34,746 nt of DNA from Micromonospora okii (GCF_020884795.1 NZ_BBZF01000030.1:46838-81583); one strand, 5' to 3'; shown: positions 26,001-33,430, numbered from the stretch's first letter. Notes: generated from the letters alone by a model not told the origin. Program-made: numbers and translations.

Positions 26001-29000
26001 GCTCGGTCGTGCTGCCGCTGCACCACCCCGTCCGCGTCGCCGAGGAGTGGTCCATGGTGGACAATCTCTCCGGCGGTCGGGTCGGGCTCGGCTGCGCGCC
26101 GGGCTGGCACGCCAACGACTTCGTCTTCCACCCCGAGCACTTCGGTCGGCACAAGCAGGTGATGTACGAGCACCTGGAGACCGTCCGGCGGCTGTGGCGC
26201 GGGGAGGCGGTGCCGGCCCGTTCGGGCAGCGGCGAGGCGATCGACGTGCGCCTGTTCCCCCGCCCGGTGCAGCCCGAGCCGCCGGTGTTCACGGCGATCG
26301 TCGGCAACCCCGACAGCTACCGGGAGGCCGCCCGCCGGGACGTCGGCGTGGTGACGAACCTGATGACGCAGGACGTGTCGAGCCTCGCCGAGAACGTGGC
26401 GCTGTACCGGCGCACCCGGGCCGAGCACGGTCTCGACCCGGCCGGTGGGCGTGTGGTGGTGCTGCTGCACACCTATCTCGGCGAGGACGCCGAGCGGGCC
26501 TGCGCCGAGGCGTTCGAGCCGTTCTGCGCGTACCTGCGCTCCTCGTTCAGCCTGCTCGGGCAGGTCGTCAACAGCCTCGGCATGAACATCGACCTGGCCG
26601 ACACCCCCGATGAGGACGTGCGGTTCGTGCTGTCCCGGGCCTACGAGCGGTACTGCGCGGAGCGGGCGCTCATCGGCTCCCCGGCGAGCTGCCGCCAGGT
26701 GGTCGAGGCGGTGCTCGACGCCGGGGCCGACGAGATCGCCTGCTTCGTCGACTTCGGGCTGCCCGGTGACGCGGTCCGCGCCGGCCTGCCGGTGCTCGAC
26801 GCGCTGCGCCGGGCCACCCCGCGCCGGCCCGCCGCCGAGGCGACCCGCGCCGACCCGGCGGGCGAGCCCGGCGACCCGGCGGAGGGGCCCGACGACCCGG
26901 CGGGCGAGCCTGGCGGCCCGGCGGAGGGGCCCGGCGCCGGCCCGCCGCCCGGCGGCGGCGAGTGGACCGCGCCGCTGTCGTCGGCGCAACGCCGACTCTG
27001 GCTGATGGAGCGGCTGCACCCGGGGACACCCGCCTACAACGAGGCGGCGGCCGTGCGGCTCGTCGGCCCGCTCGACCACGCCGCGCTACGGGGCGCGCTG
27101 CGCGACGTGGTCGACCGGCACGCCCCGCTGCGCACGCGCTACGCGGAGGTCGACGGCGAGCCCCGGCAACTCGTCCGCGACCGGGTCGCCGTGGAGTGCC
27201 CGGTGCGCGACCACACCGGCGAGGCCGAGGAGGAGGCGGTACGGGCCGCGCTGGCCGCCGAGAGCCGACGGGTGTTCGACCTGGCCCGGGGGCCGGTGTT
27301 CGCCTTCACGCTGCTGCGCTTCTCCGCCACCCGGCACGTGCTGGTGCTGGCCTTCCACCACCTGGCCACCGACGGCGGCTCGTACGCCGTGCTGACCCGG
27401 GAGGTGTCGGCCTGCTACCGGGCCCGGACGGCCGGCGTCGCGGCGGACCTGCCCCCACTGCCGGTGACCTACCCGGAGCTGGCGGCGGCCGATGACGGCG
27501 AGCCCGACGACAAGGACCTGGCCTACTGGCGGGGCCAGCTCGACCCCGCCCCGCCCACCCTCGTGCTCCCCTCCGACCTGACCCGCCCGGCGCTGCCGTC
27601 GGCGGTCGGCGAGAGCGTCTTCCGCGAGCTGCCCGCCGAGCTGGCGCAGCGGGTGCGGCGGTTCAGCCGGGACGAGCGGGTCACCCCGTTCACCACCCTG
27701 CTGGCCGCGTTCGGGGTGCTGCTGTTCCGGTTCACCGGCCAGGACGACCTGGTGATCGGCACCGGCACCGGCGGTCGGGACGAACGGACCGCCGGCCTGG
27801 TCGGGTTCTTCGTCCGGACCCTCCCGCTGCGGCTGGACCTCACCGGCGACCCGAGCTTCCGCGAGCTGCTGGCCCGGGTGCGGGCCACCGCCGCCGACGG
27901 GTACGAGCACGACCGCGTCCCGTTCGACGCCCTGGTCCGGGCGGTGGCCCCCACCCGGGAGGCGGGCCGGCACCCCCTGTTCGACGTGGTGGTGGAGTAC
28001 GAGAGCGGCCCCGAGTCGTTCGCCTTCGACCTGCCCGGTGTCACCGCCGAGCCGCTGCCGCTCGGCCTGGCCAAGGCCCCGGTCGACCTGATGGTCTACC
28101 TGTCCCACGGCGACACGCTGCGCTGTCACGTGGAGTACCGCACCGAGGTGCTCGACCGGGCGAGCGTGGACCGGCTCCTCGACCACCTACACCGGCTGCT
28201 CGACGTGCTGACCCGCGCGCCGGGCGAGCCCCTGTCCCGGCTGGCCGACCGGCTCGACGATCCCGCCGCCCGGCCGGTCGGGCCGCGCCCCGCACCCGCC
28301 GCCGACCGGCTGCACGACCTGTTCCTCCGGCAGGCCGAGCGGACCCCCGACGCGCTGGCCGTGGTCGGCGGGGCGCATCGGTGGACGTACGGGGAACTGC
28401 GCGACCGGGCGCGGGAGGTGGCCCGCCGGGTCGCGGCGCACGGCGTCGGCCCGGACGACCTGGTGGCGGTGCTCCTGCCGCGCCGGCCGGAGCTGGTCGC
28501 GGCGCAGCTCGGCGCGCTGATGGCCGGCGCGGCCTTCCTGCCGCTGGACCCGGACCTGCCGGTGGCCCGGCTGCGCGACCTGCTCGCCGACAGCGGCGCC
28601 CGCCTGCTGCTGACCGCCGCCGACGTCGTCGACCCCATCCCCACCGAGGGTGCCCCGGTGGCGCGCGTGCTGGTGGACCGGCCCGGCGAACCCGGCCTGC
28701 CCGACCCGCTCGACGCCGCCGGCCCCGGCCACCTCGCCTGGTGCGTCCACACCTCCGGCTCGACCGGCCGGCCCCGGGCGGTGGGCGTGCCGCACCGCGC
28801 GGCCGTGGACGTCGTCGACTGGCACGCCCGCGCCCTGGCCCTCGGCCCGACCGACACCGTCGCGCACGCGCTCGGCCTCGGCTTCGACGCGAACCTCGCC
28901 GAGATCCATCCGACGCTGGCCGCCGGGGCGACCCTGCACCTTGTACCGCCGCGGATGCGCGCGGACCCGGCGCGGCTGGCCGACTCCTGGCGGCGCGCGG

Positions 29001-31324
29001 GGGTCACCGTAGCCTTCCTGCCGGCGCCCCTCGCGGAGCTGGTCCTCGCGCTCCCGCCGGTCCCGACGGTGCGGGCCCTGGTGGTCGGGGGCAGCCAGCT
29101 ACGCCGCCGGCCGCCCGCCGGCTACCCGGCCGTGGTGCTCAACGCCTACGGCCCGACCGAGGCAGCGATCGTCACCACCGCCGGCCCGGTGCCGGCCGAC
29201 GGGACCGGCCCCGTCGACATCGGACGTCCCGTGGACCACCGCCGGCTCTACGTGCTGGGCCGCGACGGTGCGCCGGTGCCGGCCGGCGCGGTCGGCGAGC
29301 TGCACGTCGGCGGCACCGGGCTGGCCCGGGGCTACCTGGGCCGGCCCGGCGCGACGGCGGCGGCGTTCCTGCCGGACCCGTTCGCCGCCGGGCCGGGGGC
29401 CCGCATGTACCGGACCGGCGACCTGGTCCGGCTGCGCGGCGACGGCACGGTGGAGTTCCTCGGCCGGGTCGACGACCAGGTCAAGATCGCCGGGCACCGG
29501 GTCGAGCCGGGCGAGGCCGCCGCCGCGCTGGCGCTCCTGCCGGGGGTACGGCAGGCCACCGTCGTCGCCCGGCACGACCGGGCCGAGCCGTACCTCGTCG
29601 GGTACGTCGTCTGTGACGACGACGGCGAGCCGCCCGCCGCCCGCACCGCCCGGCTGGCCGCCGAGCTGGGGGAGCGGCTGCCGGACCACCTGGTGCCCCG
29701 GGCCTGGGTGCTGCTGGACGCGCTGCCCACCGGCGACACCGGCAAGGTCGACGTGGCCCGGCTGCCCGCCCCCGCCGAGCCGCCCGCCGGCCAGGAGCCC
29801 CGGCCGGGCGTGGAGCGGCTCGTCCACGACGCGTGGTGCGCGGAGCTGGGCGTGTCCCGGGTGCCGCTGGACGTCTCCTTCTTCGCCGCCGGGGGCGACT
29901 CGCTGGGCGCGGTGCGGCTGGCCAACCGGCTGCGCGAGGCCCTCGGCGTCGAGGTCGGCGTGGACCGGGTGCTGCGCACCCCGGGCGTGCGGGCGATGGC
30001 CGCGACGGTGGACGCCGACGGCCGCGCCCCGGCGACCTCCGGCGCGCCGACGGCCGCGCCCGACCCCGGCGGTCCGGTGCGCGACCGGGCACCGGCCACG
30101 TACCAACAGGAGCTGATGTGGCACCGTCAGCGCCAGGCCCCGAACCCGGCGGCCGTGCACATGGCGGTACGCATCGACCTCACCGGCCCGCTCGACGTCC
30201 CCGCCCTCACGGCGGCGGTCGACGCCCTGGTGGCCCGGCACGAGGCCCTGCGTACCCGGGTCGTGGCGGGCGACGGCGGCCCGGTCCAGGAGGTGCTGGC
30301 CCACCGCCCGGTCGCGGTGCCCGTGGTCGACCTCGCGGCCACCGACGCCGACGGGGTGCGGGCGTGGTGCGTGGCGACCGGCCGGGAGCAGTTCCCGGTC
30401 GACGGGCCGTGGCTGCGGGCCCGGCTCGCCCGGCTGGCCGACGACCGCTGGGTGCTGCTGATGGTCGTGCACCACCTCTGCGGCGACGGCTGGTCGATGC
30501 TCCAGCTCCTCGACGAGCTGGGCCGCGCCTACGCGGGCTCGCCGCCCGAGCGCCCCCCAGCCCTGCGCTACGTCGAGCACGCGCGCCGGCAGCGGTTGGC
30601 CGAGGTGCCGCCGGAGGTGCTGCGGCACTGGCTGACGATGCTGGCCGACGTGCCCCGCGCCGCCCCGCTGCCCACCGACCGGCCCCGACCGGCCCCGCCC
30701 TCGGGCCCCGGCGCGGAGTACGCCTTCGACCTGCCGGCCGGGCTGGTCGGCCGGCTGACCCGGCTCGCCGCCGGCGCGGGCCTGACGCTGTTCCCGCTGC
30801 TCGCCGCCGCCTACGCGCGGTTCGTCGGGGAGCTGACCGGCACCCGCGACGTCCTGCTGGCCTGCCCGTACGCGCACCGGGACCGCCGGGAGTTGGAAGC
30901 GGTGGTCGGCATGTTCACCGGCCTCCTGCCGCTGCGGGTGCGGCTGCGCGACGGTGAGCCCCTGGTCGACCTGGCGGCCCGGTTCGACGCGGTGTTCCTG
31001 GACGCCGTGCGTCACCAGCCGGCCCCGCTGCCGGCCCTCTACGCCGCCGTGGACTCCGGCTGGCGGATGGGCGACCCGCCGCCGTTCGCCGGGGCGCTGT
31101 TCACCTGGAACCCGGGGATGCCGCCGCTGCGCCTGCCGGGGCTGGTGGCGGAGGTGACCGACCAGGGGTTGGACTGCGCCCGTCGGGACTGGTCGATCAT
31201 GCTCACCCCCGCCGGGGCCGGCGTCCTCGGCGTCGTGGAGTACTCGACGGACCTCTACGACGAGTCGACCGTCGCCGCCCGCTGCCGCCGCTACGTCGAC
31301 ATCCTCACCCGGGAGGCCGCCTAG
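20021..31324 (+). CDS. Hybrid PKS-NRPS megasynthase with luciferase-like monooxygenase domain, 3767 aa
   Basis: One chain carries: acyl-AMP ligase (about 25-585, SSGSTGTPK near 203-211, K571); ACP (S662); KS (about 715-1145, C893, H1029, H1064 all present); AT (about 1240-1545, GHSVG with S1336 and RAFHS at 1434-1438, malonyl-type); ACP (S1703); a luciferase-like flavin monooxygenase (about 1921-2265); C (about 2314-2745, HHLATDG at 2446-2452); A (about 2765-3245, TSGSTG, NAYGPTE, K3242); PCP (S3294); and a terminal C (about 3355-3767, HHLCGDG at 3484-3490). There is no KR, DH, ER or thioesterase. By alignment with GrsA the A-domain code reads DAAFVGAIVK, no confident substrate but probably small and hydrophobic. 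The predicted logic is a ligase-loaded acid, one malonate extension, oxidation, one amino acid, then release by the last C domain. GTG 20021 overlaps the exporter stop. Confidence 0.93.
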   Translation: MTAVPPARRPAVSHGGELPADPEHPLTLGAALRRAAREFPDAGIRVVDEDGRATLLDHATLLTRARAVRAGLRAHGVAPGAPAILRVDSGVEYWPAFWGCVLGGVVPLTVGAPAGYDAESPARAALLHAWRVLDAPVVLAGTRDAAGLAGLPLADRVIGVAELAAADPAERAAADPAESAAADPAGEPSDVEAGPDAVAVLQLSSGSTGTPKIIPLTHRGLSEYAVGARELLDIRAGDVLLNWLPLDHVAGLLLYHLGGVFLGASSVHVATGLVLADPLRWLDLMDRHGVTHSWSPNFGLRLVADAVARQPGRRWELGGVRRVVSGGEQCLPETFRAFVAATGVPAAAMAPAWGMSETATGITFASFTEPGCRQLVRTASLDGDVEWADDEEAGDVTELLSVGRPAPGATLRIVDADGAVQPEGRVGRLQVRSARLTPGYLGDPEANRAAFPDGDWLETGDLGYLRDGALTVTGRAKDLLILNGQNIPCHEIERTVGGVAGVRAGLTAAVGVPDARTGTEALVVFVVADPGATAGRVAEAVAAAVARRWQVVPGRVVTVPEADFPRTSGGKTQRAALRRRLLAGDFPPPGRAAGSDAAEPGPAEPGPAEPRAVAERGAAESGPAPVGSNRAAVRAVVRAALADVLGRPVEADRPFYELGVGSVELVALRARLEEALGRPVAQAALFAHPTVEALGAHLAATGPAAAPEAVHRPADRRVAIVGMAARLPGATSVEEYWEALLAGVESVRSFTPQELAAAGVPERLARDPGFVAASGVLDDVTGFDAGFFGISPREAELLDPQHRLFLETCHHALEDAGCPGETGGRRIGVYAGGGMNLYPHHTYLRHQLPQAVASDDPPTAIGAALGNQPDFLATRVAYRLGLTGPAVTVQTACSTSLVAVHLAARALLAGDADIAVAGAVAVHVPQVTGYRHTPGSILSASGRCRPFDADADGAVGGNGVAAVVLKPLDRALADGDRIHAVLLGSAVNNDGAGKVGWTAPGVAGQVDVVRRALRDAGVPAASVGYVEAHGTGTALGDPVEHHALAEAYAPARAFLGSVKANIGHLDSCAGMAGLIKAVLAVRSGRVPPQINYTRPNPALGLADGPFTVTTVATDWPATGSPRRAAVSALGVGGTNAHVIVEQPPPPPPTAPDRPDRVPGLLPISAADPAALSALALRHRDRLRAAPDLALADVVRTAGTGRRHLRHRLVALGGSTAALAEALDRHAAGLPADVVAGEAGGDAAGPVALAFPGQGDARDALLPLAARFPVVRAVLDEAAQAYGEAVGGDLVARLREDRPATGRPTDVAQPALVVAGVALAELWRSWGLAVDYVLGHSVGEYAALVVAGALSLADAVRLAAHRGRLMADHLPPGAMLAVLADRQTVDALAAGSPLELAAVNGPAQHVLAGPPDEVAAAADRAARLGVATRRLPVDRAFHSAAVMPMLGHLRELAAGVAFRPTRLPLVSALDGRLRPPGWRPDAEHLCRHARGPVRWHDALSALAADGAATVVEAGADGVLTALADAAGTGTRWVASQRRGLDPAAGLWRAVAELHVAGTPLDWAALVDGHGGRRVALPAYPFQRRRFWVTPDTAAPASSASSPTALSPVASAATAPAPAVPDPSAPSSVVPAPVVPAPVVPAPATLSPVVPSPVVPGGPVVAPEARAEAAGPVLERVRALTAERLGLTVAEVGPDESFFALGADSLLLITMSREIERAFAVRVPVRDLFTAVDTPRRLATAITAAATATGQEATGPATAGPAGPATAGMTAPAAPRPQVTRPVASEPAVPQPAVPRPAGDAPAGTGPAGTGPAGTGPAGDGARPVPGELVGVVQQQLDLMRHQLALLSAAAGLPANTLTPASAPPSAATLATSAASAISSAVSPPGSVAPPRPAPAPEHPAAPPPSPSPSPEAIDTVDTVDTVDFSLYFFGDYPDQDRDDKYGTILAAAEFADAHGFHAVWLPERHFHSFGGLFPNPSVLAAALATRTRRVRLNAGSVVLPLHHPVRVAEEWSMVDNLSGGRVGLGCAPGWHANDFVFHPEHFGRHKQVMYEHLETVRRLWRGEAVPARSGSGEAIDVRLFPRPVQPEPPVFTAIVGNPDSYREAARRDVGVVTNLMTQDVSSLAENVALYRRTRAEHGLDPAGGRVVVLLHTYLGEDAERACAEAFEPFCAYLRSSFSLLGQVVNSLGMNIDLADTPDEDVRFVLSRAYERYCAERALIGSPASCRQVVEAVLDAGADEIACFVDFGLPGDAVRAGLPVLDALRRATPRRPAAEATRADPAGEPGDPAEGPDDPAGEPGGPAEGPGAGPPPGGGEWTAPLSSAQRRLWLMERLHPGTPAYNEAAAVRLVGPLDHAALRGALRDVVDRHAPLRTRYAEVDGEPRQLVRDRVAVECPVRDHTGEAEEEAVRAALAAESRRVFDLARGPVFAFTLLRFSATRHVLVLAFHHLATDGGSYAVLTREVSACYRARTAGVAADLPPLPVTYPELAAADDGEPDDKDLAYWRGQLDPAPPTLVLPSDLTRPALPSAVGESVFRELPAELAQRVRRFSRDERVTPFTTLLAAFGVLLFRFTGQDDLVIGTGTGGRDERTAGLVGFFVRTLPLRLDLTGDPSFRELLARVRATAADGYEHDRVPFDALVRAVAPTREAGRHPLFDVVVEYESGPESFAFDLPGVTAEPLPLGLAKAPVDLMVYLSHGDTLRCHVEYRTEVLDRASVDRLLDHLHRLLDVLTRAPGEPLSRLADRLDDPAARPVGPRPAPAADRLHDLFLRQAERTPDALAVVGGAHRWTYGELRDRAREVARRVAAHGVGPDDLVAVLLPRRPELVAAQLGALMAGAAFLPLDPDLPVARLRDLLADSGARLLLTAADVVDPIPTEGAPVARVLVDRPGEPGLPDPLDAAGPGHLAWCVHTSGSTGRPRAVGVPHRAAVDVVDWHARALALGPTDTVAHALGLGFDANLAEIHPTLAAGATLHLVPPRMRADPARLADSWRRAGVTVAFLPAPLAELVLALPPVPTVRALVVGGSQLRRRPPAGYPAVVLNAYGPTEAAIVTTAGPVPADGTGPVDIGRPVDHRRLYVLGRDGAPVPAGAVGELHVGGTGLARGYLGRPGATAAAFLPDPFAAGPGARMYRTGDLVRLRGDGTVEFLGRVDDQVKIAGHRVEPGEAAAALALLPGVRQATVVARHDRAEPYLVGYVVCDDDGEPPAARTARLAAELGERLPDHLVPRAWVLLDALPTGDTGKVDVARLPAPAEPPAGQEPRPGVERLVHDAWCAELGVSRVPLDVSFFAAGGDSLGAVRLANRLREALGVEVGVDRVLRTPGVRAMAATVDADGRAPATSGAPTAAPDPGGPVRDRAPATYQQELMWHRQRQAPNPAAVHMAVRIDLTGPLDVPALTAAVDALVARHEALRTRVVAGDGGPVQEVLAHRPVAVPVVDLAATDADGVRAWCVATGREQFPVDGPWLRARLARLADDRWVLLMVVHHLCGDGWSMLQLLDELGRAYAGSPPERPPALRYVEHARRQRLAEVPPEVLRHWLTMLADVPRAAPLPTDRPRPAPPSGPGAEYAFDLPAGLVGRLTRLAAGAGLTLFPLLAAAYARFVGELTGTRDVLLACPYAHRDRRELEAVVGMFTGLLPLRVRLRDGEPLVDLAARFDAVFLDAVRHQPAPLPALYAAVDSGWRMGDPPPFAGALFTWNPGMPPLRLPGLVAEVTDQGLDCARRDWSIMLTPAGAGVLGVVEYSTDLYDESTVAARCRRYVDILTREAA
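24899..24943 (+). repeat. 15-bp tandem repeats in the AT-ACP linker
   Basis: Three copies of GTCGTGCCGGCTCCT encode VVPAP repeats in a Pro/Ala-rich linker (about residues 1590-1665) between AT and the second ACP. The flanking linker is degenerate repeat of the same kind. This is a flexible spacer. Confidence 0.7.
25429..25473 (+). repeat. 15-bp tandem repeats in the ACP-monooxygenase linker
   Basis: About three copies of GCTGGGACCGGGCCG encode the GTGPA pattern in the roughly 170-residue linker after the second ACP. A nearby 9-base repeat (GATACGGTC, 25756-25780) encodes DTV repeats just before the monooxygenase domain. The array boundary is approximate. Confidence 0.55.
26852..26932 (+). 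repeat. 42-bp tandem repeat in the monooxygenase-C linker
   Basis: Two copies (26852-26890 and 26894-26932, period 42) encode the 14-residue pattern DPAGEPGDPAEGPD. The acidic, Gly/Pro-rich linker joins the monooxygenase to the first condensation domain. Confidence 0.7.
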
Positions 31325-31337
31325 ACCGCGATCGGCC

Positions 31338-31353
31338 ACCGTGGACGGTTTTT
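31338..31353 (+). terminator. Weak hairpin plus T-run after the megasynthase gene
   Basis: ACCG-TGGA-CGGT is followed by a T5 run, 14 bases after the stop codon. The stem is only 4 base pairs, so the call is tentative. Confidence 0.3.
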
Positions 31354-31368
31354 GTCATACCCCGGTCG

Positions 31369-31374
31369 CAGCAT
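31369..31374 (+). promoter_or_regulatory. Candidate -10 hexamer for the Phd/YefM-like gene
   Basis: CAGCAT ends 6 bases before the ATG at 31381; no ribosome binding site is visible. Confidence 0.3.
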
Positions 31375-31380
31375 GGAGTC

Positions 31381-31794
31381 ATGGCTGCTCCCGCACTGGC
31401 TCACGAGCCCACCCCGCCGCGTGCCCTGTCGCTGCGCGAGACCCGCACCCGGCTGACCCAGCTCATCGCGATGGCCGAGCTGACCGACACGGTCACGCTG
31501 GTCACCCGCGACGGCGACCCCCGCCCGATCGCCGCGATCGTGCCCGCCTCCGCCGCCCGCACGGCGGCGCAGGCGCGGGCCGACGCCGACCGGCTCGCCA
31601 CGGTGACCGCCGGGTGGGCCCGCCGCCTGGAGGAGACGCACCGGCAGAGCAGCCGGCGGCACGCCGCCGAGCTGCGGGCCCTCGCCGACGCGCTCGCCGA
31701 GGCCTGGGCCGAGCTGGACCGCCGGGCCACCCCCGGCAGCGACCCGGCCCTGGCCCGGCTCCGCGCCGCCCACGCCGACCTCCTGCGCGACTGA
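31381..31794 (+). CDS. Phd/YefM antitoxin-like protein without a paired toxin, 137 aa
   Basis: Residues 16-57 (LSLRETRTRLTQLIAMAEL, TVTLVTRDGDPRPIAAIVPA) resemble the N-terminal Phd/YefM fold: a helix with R-x-x-L-x-x-L-I, then a beta pair with R-x-G-x-P-x-A-x-I-V-P. Such proteins dimerise and bind DNA, and usually neutralise a RelE/Doc/VapC toxin. The remaining 80 residues form a long, Ala- and Arg-rich helix (ELRALADALAEAWAELDRRA) in place of a toxin-binding tail. No toxin gene follows: the next frame is a GNAT acetyltransferase 165 bases on. It could be a stand-alone regulator. ATG 31381 fits a leaderless start. The family call is moderate. Confidence 0.7.
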   Translation: MAAPALAHEPTPPRALSLRETRTRLTQLIAMAELTDTVTLVTRDGDPRPIAAIVPASAARTAAQARADADRLATVTAGWARRLEETHRQSSRRHAAELRALADALAEAWAELDRRATPGSDPALARLRAAHADLLRD

Positions 31795-31959
31795 CCCCGG
31801 CCGCCGCCCACCCGCCGTCGATCGCCGAAGCCGGTCGGCGCGGCCTGTCGCGCCCGGCACCGACCGAGATCGCCCGTCGCCGGGCCCGGTCGATCGATCC
31901 CGCGCGGCGTGTGGTCTGCTGACCCCGTACGCTGCCCGCCCCACGGCCCGGGAGGCCCG

Positions 31960-32520
31960 GTGTTCGCTCGTCCCCTCACCGCAGACGCCGAGCTGCGCCC
32001 CCTGGAGCCCTGGCGGGCCGAGGAGTTCCTGCGCCACCTCGACCGGGCCCGGGAGAGCATCTCGCCCTGGGTCTCGCCGTCCTTCGTGGCCGCCGACCTC
32101 CCGTCGGCGCGGAACGTCCTCCAGCGCTACGCCGACCGACGTGCCCGCGACGACGGCGGCATCTGGGGCATCTGGCTCGACGGCGAGCTGGTCGGCGGGG
32201 TCCTGTTCGTCTCCTTCGACGCCGCCGCCGGCCTCTGCGAGGCGGGCTGCTGGCTGGAGCCGGCCGCCGAGGGGCGGGGTCTGGTCACCCGGGCCGCCGG
32301 CGTGATCATCGACTGGGCGGTGGGGGAGCGGGGCATCCAGCGGGTGGAGTGGCGCACCAACGCCGGAAACGCCCGCAGCATCGCCGTGGCCCGCCGGCTC
32401 GGCATGCGCCACGACGGCACCCTGCGCCAGGTCTACCCGGGGCCGACCGGCGCGCGGATCGACCTGGAGGTCTGGTCGCTCCTGGCCGACGAGTGGCGCA
32501 ACCCAGCCCCCGTACCGTAG
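31960..32520 (+). CDS. GNAT family N-acetyltransferase (RimJ/RimL-like), 186 aa
   Basis: RimJ/RimL-type acetyltransferase that would acetylate a protein N-terminus or a small amine with acetyl-CoA. The core shows WGIWLDGELVGGVLFVSFD (strands 2-4), EAGCWLEPAAEGRGLVTRAA with the acetyl-CoA loop EGRGLVT, and NAGNARSIAVARRLGMRHDG, the conserved C-terminal N-x-x-S-x-x-V-x-x-x-L-G-F-like motif. GTG 31960 is preferred because GGAGG lies 4 bases upstream and the domain starts at residue 10; the frame opens earlier at 31909. It is the first gene of a likely operon: the amidase starts 36 bases later and the PLP enzyme 28 bases after that. Substrate unknown. Confidence 0.87.
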   Translation: MFARPLTADAELRPLEPWRAEEFLRHLDRARESISPWVSPSFVAADLPSARNVLQRYADRRARDDGGIWGIWLDGELVGGVLFVSFDAAAGLCEAGCWLEPAAEGRGLVTRAAGVIIDWAVGERGIQRVEWRTNAGNARSIAVARRLGMRHDGTLRQVYPGPTGARIDLEVWSLLADEWRNPAPVP

Positions 32521-32556
32521 GTCTTCTTCGGATCGGGCTGAATCGCTGGGGGAAAC

Positions 32557-33402
32557 GTGACGACGACGGGCGACGACCGGGTACGGCAACCGCTGCGGGT
32601 GGCCGCGGCCCAGATCGAGGCGGTCTGCGGCGACCTGATCGGCAACGCGGCGGCCCACGCCACCGCCATCGCCGAGGCCGCCGCCGTCGGCGCCCGCGTG
32701 GTCGTCTTTCCCGAGCTGTCGCTGTCCGGGTACGACCACCCGCTGCTCACCGCCGACGTCGCCCGCTGCGAGGTCGCGACCGGCGACCCCGCCCTGCGCG
32801 CGGTGGGCGAGGCGTGCCGGGCGCACGGGGTGACCGCCGTGGTCGGCGGCTGCGCGCGGCGCGCGGAGGGCTGGGCGATCGCCGCCTGGGTGGTCGGGCC
32901 GGACGGCGCGGTCGCCGCCACGTACCACAAGCGGCACCTCGACCCCGTCGAGCGCGACATCTTCGTCCCCGGCCACACCGACACGATGGTCCAGGTGAGC
33001 GGCTGGCGGCTCGGCCTCGGCATCTGCTACGACGCCAGCTTCCCCGAGCACGCGCGGGGCCTGGCCCTGGCCGGCGCGGACGCCTACCTGGTGCCCGGCG
33101 CGTTCACCGTCGGCGACTCCGACCACCGCCGCAGCGTCTACTTCCCGGCCCGCGCGCTGGAGAACACCGCCTACGTCGTGTTCGCGAACTTCGCGGGCGC
33201 GCACGGCGGCTGGCGCTTCGCCGGCCACAGCGCCGTCCACGGCCCCGACGGCCGCCCGCTCGCCGACGCCGGCACCACCGCCGGCCTCGCCGTCGCCGAC
33301 CTCGACGACGTGCGGCTGCGCCGCCAGCGCGACAGCCAGCGGATGCTCCTCGACCGGGTCGCCCCGGCACCCGCCCCCGCCCCGGTCGTCGTCGTACCAT
33401 GA
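32557..33402 (+). CDS. Carbon-nitrogen hydrolase (nitrilase superfamily amidase), 281 aa
   Basis: The Glu-Lys-Cys triad of the superfamily is complete: E53 in VVFPELSLSGYD, K125 in ATYHKRHLDP, and C157 in LGLGICYDASFPEHAR. The N-terminus VAAAQIEAVCGDLIGNAA is typical. Members hydrolyse amides, carbamoyl-amines or omega-amides; the length and C-terminal YFPARALENTAYVVFANF suit an aliphatic amidase or omega-amidase-like branch. The protein ends in a short Pro/Ala tail. The GTG start at 32557 follows GGGGGAAAC. Cotranscribed with the cystathionine-type enzyme 28 bases downstream, so a role in nitrogen or sulfur amino-acid breakdown is plausible, for example acting on a keto-acid amide produced nearby; this is inference. 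Confidence 0.9.
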   Translation: MTTTGDDRVRQPLRVAAAQIEAVCGDLIGNAAAHATAIAEAAAVGARVVVFPELSLSGYDHPLLTADVARCEVATGDPALRAVGEACRAHGVTAVVGGCARRAEGWAIAAWVVGPDGAVAATYHKRHLDPVERDIFVPGHTDTMVQVSGWRLGLGICYDASFPEHARGLALAGADAYLVPGAFTVGDSDHRRSVYFPARALENTAYVVFANFAGAHGGWRFAGHSAVHGPDGRPLADAGTTAGLAVADLDDVRLRRQRDSQRMLLDRVAPAPAPAPVVVVP

Positions 33403-33430
33403 CCGCCCCCACCAGGCGAAGGAGCACCGA

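Noticed and set aside
24899..26932. CRISPR-like array from tandem repeats in the synthetase
   Set aside because: The repeats are short, in frame, without spacers, and encode Pro/Ala/Gly linkers.
20021..31324. A ketoreductase or thioesterase in the synthetase
   Set aside because: No NADPH-binding GxGxxG with a Ser-Tyr-Lys set and no GxSxG after the PCP. The only GHSVG is the AT nucleophile.
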